Assembly: GCA_964480275.1 (NCBI GenBank)
Contig: CAYZOC010000022.1
Coordinates: 1 to 17,889, forward strand
Length of the DNA stretch: 17,889 nt
Reading direction: 5' to 3'
DNA from: DATESG01 sp964480275
Lineage (GTDB): Bacteria; Bacillota_I; Bacilli_A; RFN20; CAG-826
Below are positions 14,477-17,889 of the stretch, piece by piece. Under the pieces are notes generated by a model. It did no database searches. It saw nothing but the letters and a program-made list of their open reading frames with translations, and was not told where the DNA came from. The first letter of the stretch is position 1. Each line of letters begins with the position of its first letter. A program made the translations under genes and the position numbers.

Positions 14477-15691
14477 ATGCAATCACTACGGCAACTTTAT
14501 AAAATAGGTTATGGACCATCAAGTTCACATACGATGGGACCAGCTCGCGCTATTATTGAAGTAAGAAAGCGTCATACAAGTGCTACACGCCTAGAAGTAG
14601 TCCTTTTTAACTCGTTAGCACTTACTGGCCATGGCCATCTAACGATTGATTGTATTAAGGATGCATCTTTTCCGCTTGATGTGACTGTTTCCAACAAATT
14701 AGCCAAAGATAAACATCCCAACACCCTACTAATTCGGGTTTTGAGTGACAGCGAATTTATTAGTGAATACGAAATTTATAGTATCGGTGGCGGTGATATC
14801 GCTTTTAAAGACGAAAAAGTCGAATTTCCTGACGTATACCCGCATCACTCTTTTAAAGAAATTAAGGCATATTGCCGCAAAGAAAACTTGAGTTTAGCTG
14901 AGTATGTGTTTCGTTTTGAAAACGAGGAAATAAAACAATATCTTACCCAAGTATATCTTGTCATGAAAGAGGCAATAAACCGGGGCATCACGACGATAGG
15001 TTTGCTCCCGGGCCCGCTTAAAGTAACAAGAAAGGCCCCCTCACTTTTTAATAAAATCATCAATAACGAACCAGGTGAAGTCAAAGAGAGTCGCCTTGTT
15101 TCTTCTTACGCCTTTGCTGTTAGTGAAGAAAATGCAAGTGGTGGTGTAATTGTGACCGCGCCAACTTGTGGGGCGTGTGGAGTATTGCCCGCTGTTATTT
15201 ACTACATGGAGCAAAAGCATCCTTTTATCACCCAAGCGCGCATCATTAATGCGCTAGCTGTTGCTGGTCTGATTGGTAATTTGATCAAACATAATGCAAG
15301 TATCAGTGGGGCGGTATGTGGTTGTCAAGCTGAAATTGGTAGCGCCTGTTCAATGGCAGCAGCGGCCCATGCAACACTATTGAAACTTTCAATTAATCAG
15401 GTTGAATATGCTTCTGAGATTGCACTAGAACATCATCTTGGTCTTACGTGTGATCCCGTTAACGGCTATGTACAAATTCCATGTATTGAACGTAATGCTG
15501 TCGCTGCTTTAAGGGCAATTGATGCTTGTGGTCTTGCATACTTTCTAACAGACACACGAAAAATCTCCTTTGATGTCGTTGTTAAAACGATGTATGAAAC
15601 CGGTCTTGATATGAATGAGCGCTATAAAGAGACCTCAACTGGTGGTCTTGCAACCAACTATATTGATGAAGATGACATTAATTGTTGGTAA
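14477..15691 (+). CDS. sdaA: L-serine dehydratase, single-chain iron-sulfur type
   Basis: A 404-residue enzyme that deaminates L-serine to pyruvate and ammonia with a [4Fe-4S] cluster. The N-terminal (beta) domain starts with YKIGYGPSSSHTMGPARA; the C-terminal (alpha) domain has TAPTCGACGVLPAV (about 227-240), CGCQAEIGSACSMAAAA (about 282-297) and HHLGLTCDPVNGYVQIPCIERN (about 319-340), giving the three cluster cysteines (in SACSM, LTCDP and IPCIE). The protein ends in NCW, a near-terminal Cys like the one that enters the active site and ligates the cluster in type 2 enzymes. E. coli SdaA is about 50 residues longer. The frame also offers TTG 14471 overlapping the fni stop; ATG 14477 is preferred, but neither has a ribosome binding site, so coupling to fni is likely. 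It is the last gene of the operon; I see no convincing terminator after it. Confidence 0.93.
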   Translation: MQSLRQLYKIGYGPSSSHTMGPARAIIEVRKRHTSATRLEVVLFNSLALTGHGHLTIDCIKDASFPLDVTVSNKLAKDKHPNTLLIRVLSDSEFISEYEIYSIGGGDIAFKDEKVEFPDVYPHHSFKEIKAYCRKENLSLAEYVFRFENEEIKQYLTQVYLVMKEAINRGITTIGLLPGPLKVTRKAPSLFNKIINNEPGEVKESRLVSSYAFAVSEENASGGVIVTAPTCGACGVLPAVIYYMEQKHPFITQARIINALAVAGLIGNLIKHNASISGAVCGCQAEIGSACSMAAAAHATLLKLSINQVEYASEIALEHHLGLTCDPVNGYVQIPCIERNAVAALRAIDACGLAYFLTDTRKISFDVVVKTMYETGLDMNERYKETSTGGLATNYIDEDDINCW

Positions 15692-15748
15692 AAAGCCACA
15701 AAAAGCACACTTAGTAAGCACTTTCAGTGTAAATTTTATAAAGAGAAC

Positions 15749-15776
15749 TAGACAAGAAAATAACTCGTGATAGAAT
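15749..15776 (+). promoter_or_regulatory. Promoter of the diguanylate cyclase gene
   Basis: TAGACA (15749-15754), 16-base spacer, extended -10 TGA-TAGAAT (hexamer 15771-15776). AAAGG at 15781-15785 precedes ATG 15792. Confidence 0.6.
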
Positions 15777-15791
15777 AATAAAAGGTTTATT

Positions 15792-17243
15792 ATGATAGAT
15801 TCTGAAATATATAAGGATGCACTCTTTAAAAGTTCAACCGCCTTTGCAGTTCATGAGGCCGTATTTGATAATCAAGGAAACATGATTGATTATGTTTTTT
15901 TAGATGTTAACCCTTCATTTGAAGAGTCGACTGGTCTTGAGGCAAAAAGAGTTATTGGCAAACGATTTTTAAAAGAAGTAGCCAAAAATAAAGAAGAAGC
16001 TCTTCGCTGGGTCAAGATATATGAGAAAATATTAAAATCGAAAAAAGAAAAAATTATTGAACAATATTCTGCCGAATTTCATAATCAATACTTTATCCAT
16101 GCCTATCCTTTAGATAAAATCAGATTTATTACCCTTTTTAAAAACACCTCAAACGAATTTAAAATGGAACAAATAACTAGTTATTTTCTTGATCATGTCG
16201 GTAAAAAAATCGATTATCCATTGCTAGCACAAATGGGTCTAGATTTTTCTGGCGCCGATTATGCACTATTTAATTTATATGAAGAAAAGGGTGATAGTTT
16301 TGCGACCAAGGCCTTTGTTGGCGCCGGTGATAAGTTAGATAGCTTGCTCAAACATATTGGCGGACGCATTGTCGGTCGCAAGTGGAAACGCTATATTAAC
16401 GTTGATGCTCCGACTAACCACATTGGAATTATTGATTTTGAAGAACTCGCGCCAATTGTTGGTAGTTCAATTCCCCTGCATATCTTAAAAGATGTTGGTG
16501 AAAAATTTAATCTTGGCAAGGTTGTACTTGCAGAAATTACGACAAATAAGAAAATTCTCGGTAGTTTTACATTTATTTTCACAAATGAAAACCGCTTTTT
16601 TAATTCTAGTTATTTGAATATTTACCTCAAGCAACTAGGCGTATTTATTGAGAAGTGTCAACTTCAACAAAGTCTTAATTTACAAAAAATTGAAACAGAA
16701 ATTATGGAGCGAAAACTCAAGAAGGATACACTAACAAATGCTTATAATCGTAGTGTTATCAATTCTCTTTTGACTGATCGGCTTATCATTGCTAATAAAA
16801 ACAAGATAAAGAGTTACTTTGTTGTTCTTGATCTTGATAATTTCAAATTTATTAATGACACACATGGGCACCAAGTAGGTGATGCAGTTTTACGTCAATT
16901 TGTTGAAAAAATCGACCAATTATTAAGAAGTGATGATTTACTCGTTCGTATTGGTGGCGATGAATTCTTATTATATCTCCATAGTGTTGAGCATGATGAT
17001 GACGCTAACCACATTATGCAACGAATTTTTGAAAGTCTTTCTGCTGTATATCACGTTAGTGACGATGAAGGAAATACTCTCAAATTAAATGTCTCACTTT
17101 CAGCCGGCTTAGCTAGATTCCCCCAAGACGGCACTAATGTTAAAGAGTTGATGAATAAGGCCGATTATACAATGTATAAAGTTAAAAAGACTGGTAAAAA
17201 TGACTTTGCATTCTTTGCGCTAGATAAAGCAAGTATGTTCTAA
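15792..17243 (+). CDS. PAS-GAF-like-GGDEF diguanylate cyclase
   Basis: A 483-residue soluble signalling enzyme predicted to make cyclic di-GMP from two GTP. Residues about 10-120 form a PAS-type sensor (NPSFEESTGLEAKRVIGKRF is typical). Residues about 125-290 resemble a GAF-type domain, though I see no diagnostic motif. A coiled linker of about 20 residues follows, then the GGDEF domain from DTLTNAYNRS (312-321) through LDLDNFKFINDTHGHQVGD to IGGDEFLLYL. The active site GGDEF (388-392) is intact, and RSDD (379-382) ends five residues before it, matching the RxxD inhibitory site, so product feedback is expected. There is no transmembrane segment and no EAL or HD-GYP domain in the window. It is a single-gene unit with its own promoter and terminator. 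Confidence 0.9.
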   Translation: MIDSEIYKDALFKSSTAFAVHEAVFDNQGNMIDYVFLDVNPSFEESTGLEAKRVIGKRFLKEVAKNKEEALRWVKIYEKILKSKKEKIIEQYSAEFHNQYFIHAYPLDKIRFITLFKNTSNEFKMEQITSYFLDHVGKKIDYPLLAQMGLDFSGADYALFNLYEEKGDSFATKAFVGAGDKLDSLLKHIGGRIVGRKWKRYINVDAPTNHIGIIDFEELAPIVGSSIPLHILKDVGEKFNLGKVVLAEITTNKKILGSFTFIFTNENRFFNSSYLNIYLKQLGVFIEKCQLQQSLNLQKIETEIMERKLKKDTLTNAYNRSVINSLLTDRLIIANKNKIKSYFVVLDLDNFKFINDTHGHQVGDAVLRQFVEKIDQLLRSDDLLVRIGGDEFLLYLHSVEHDDDANHIMQRIFESLSAVYHVSDDEGNTLKLNVSLSAGLARFPQDGTNVKELMNKADYTMYKVKKTGKNDFAFFALDKASMF

Positions 17244-17268
17244 TAATTATAGTTACTAACTCCTCGTG

Positions 17269-17301
17269 CCCATCGTAAAGATGGGTTTTCTTTATTTTTA
17301 T
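17269..17301 (+). terminator. Rho-independent terminator of the diguanylate cyclase gene
   Basis: CCCATC (17269-17274) and GATGGG (17280-17285) around a five-base loop, extended by a G-T pair and followed by a T-rich run. Confidence 0.85.
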
Positions 17302-17311
17302 AAAGAAAGTA

Positions 17312-17340
17312 TTGGGAGCGCTTACACGCTATTTTATAAT
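17312..17340 (+). promoter_or_regulatory. Promoter of the amino acid dehydrogenase gene
   Basis: TTGGGA (17312-17317), ideal 17-base spacer, TATAAT (17335-17340), about 38 bases before the start codon. Confidence 0.7.
17313..17326 (-). promoter_or_regulatory. cre-like box (CcpA operator) in the promoter
   Basis: Read on the minus strand, TGTAAGCGCTCCCA matches 11 of the 12 specified positions of the Gram-positive cre consensus TGWAANCGNTNWCA. It overlaps the -35 and the spacer, the position expected for catabolite repression. Confidence 0.65.
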
Positions 17341-17378
17341 AGAGGTGGTTGATAACATTTTTACATAAGGAGAACATA

Positions 17379-17889
17379 ATGAGTAAGACAACTATTTTTG
17401 ATAGTATGGCTGAGCATAATTATGAACAAATTGTTCATTTTTATGATGAGGCAACAGGATTAAAAGGTATTACCGTCATTCACAATACGACGCTAGGACC
17501 AGCACTTGGTGGAACAAGAATTTGGGACTATGCATGTGAAGAAGATGCCCTCAAAGATTGTATGCGACTAGCACGAGGGATGACTTATAAGGCGGCCGCT
17601 GCTGGCCTTAATCTTGGTGGTGGTAAAACGGTATTAATTGGTGACATTAACAAGTTACATTCGGAAGCATATTTTCGCGGATTGGGCCGGTTTGTTCAAA
17701 GTTTGAACGGGCGTTATATTACAGCCGAAGATGTCAATACGACAACTAAAGATATGAATTTTGTCCACATGGAGACAGATTATGTTGTTGGATTAGAAGG
17801 AAAATCGGGCAATCCATCGCCAATGACGGCGCTTGGTAGTTTTTATGGAATAAAAGCTGCACTTAAACGTAAATATGATTGTGATGATG
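17379..17889 (+). CDS. Leu/Val/Phe dehydrogenase (partial, 3' end outside window)
   Basis: The first 170 codons of an NAD-dependent amino acid dehydrogenase of the Glu/Leu/Phe/Val family, which reversibly deaminates a branched-chain or aromatic amino acid to the 2-oxo acid. Visible: HNTTLGPALGGTRIW, the catalytic-lysine segment MTYKAAAAGLNLGGGKTVLIGD, and YITAEDVNTTTKDM, all matching leucine dehydrogenases such as Bacillus YqiT/Bcd. Substrate choice cannot be settled because the end is missing. The start ATG 17379 has AAGGAG seven bases upstream. The frame is open to the window edge. The promoter carries a cre-like box, so repression by CcpA in the presence of preferred sugars is likely, in keeping with a catabolic role. 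Confidence 0.92.
   Translation, partial: MSKTTIFDSMAEHNYEQIVHFYDEATGLKGITVIHNTTLGPALGGTRIWDYACEEDALKDCMRLARGMTYKAAAAGLNLGGGKTVLIGDINKLHSEAYFRGLGRFVQSLNGRYITAEDVNTTTKDMNFVHMETDYVVGLEGKSGNPSPMTALGSFYGIKAALKRKYDCDD

Noticed and set aside
15692..15760. Possible terminator after sdaA (ACACT/AGTGT)
   Set aside because: Only five pairs with a large loop and no clean T-run, so not convincing.
1..17889. Avoidance of CTAG, or a mobile element or phage signal
   Set aside because: CTAG is frequent throughout by eye, and no integrase, transposase, terminal inverted repeats or phage gene is visible.
1..17889. UGA read as tryptophan (Mycoplasma code)
   Set aside because: TGA ends three genes at the positions expected for their families, and conserved Trp codons are TGG.

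Overview
The window is AT-rich DNA from a low-GC Gram-positive lineage, most likely a Firmicutes relative in or near Bacilli, Erysipelotrichia or the less reduced Mollicutes. The evidence is strong AGGAG-type ribosome binding sites, a Gram-positive-type mevalonate gene order, a HasB-like UDP-glucose dehydrogenase, CIRCE (HrcA) operators and a CcpA-type cre box. UGA is a stop codon (lipoprotein gene, fni, first chrA) and Trp is TGG, so this is the standard bacterial code, not the Mycoplasma code. Two runs of exactly 100 N show a draft or metagenome assembly with placeholder gaps. The species cannot be named from the sequence.

Layout. 1-1622: start of an unidentified minus-strand gene, then divergently a VTC-domain protein overlapping a DUF4956 membrane protein. 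1736-2302: UPF0316 membrane protein, whose stop codon directly abuts that of a minus-strand pair of half-size CHR (chromate) transporters (2303-3498). 3546-4063: Hsp20 chaperone behind a promoter with two CIRCE boxes. 4097-4852: exonuclease III (minus). 4978-6626: lipoprotein with perfect 117-bp tandem repeats interrupted by an assembly gap. 6705-7611: membrane-anchored protein with a charged tail, also gapped. 7651-8817: UDP-glucose 6-dehydrogenase (minus).

9033-15691 is a tightly packed seven-gene operon: small membrane protein, TctA-type carboxylate permease, mevalonate kinase, diphosphomevalonate decarboxylase, phosphomevalonate kinase, type 2 IPP isomerase and a one-chain iron-sulfur L-serine dehydratase. 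The four central enzymes convert mevalonate to IPP and DMAPP. No HMG-CoA synthase or reductase is present here, and the operon opens with a carboxylate-type permease, so uptake of mevalonate or a related acid is a testable idea.

15792-17243 encodes a PAS/GGDEF diguanylate cyclase with intact active and inhibitory sites. The window ends in an amino acid (Leu/Val/Phe) dehydrogenase gene whose promoter contains a strong cre-like box. Several promoters carry perfect palindromes over the -10 element. No rRNA, tRNA, CRISPR array, insertion sequence or phage gene was recognised, and no gene-free stretch exceeds about 215 bases.
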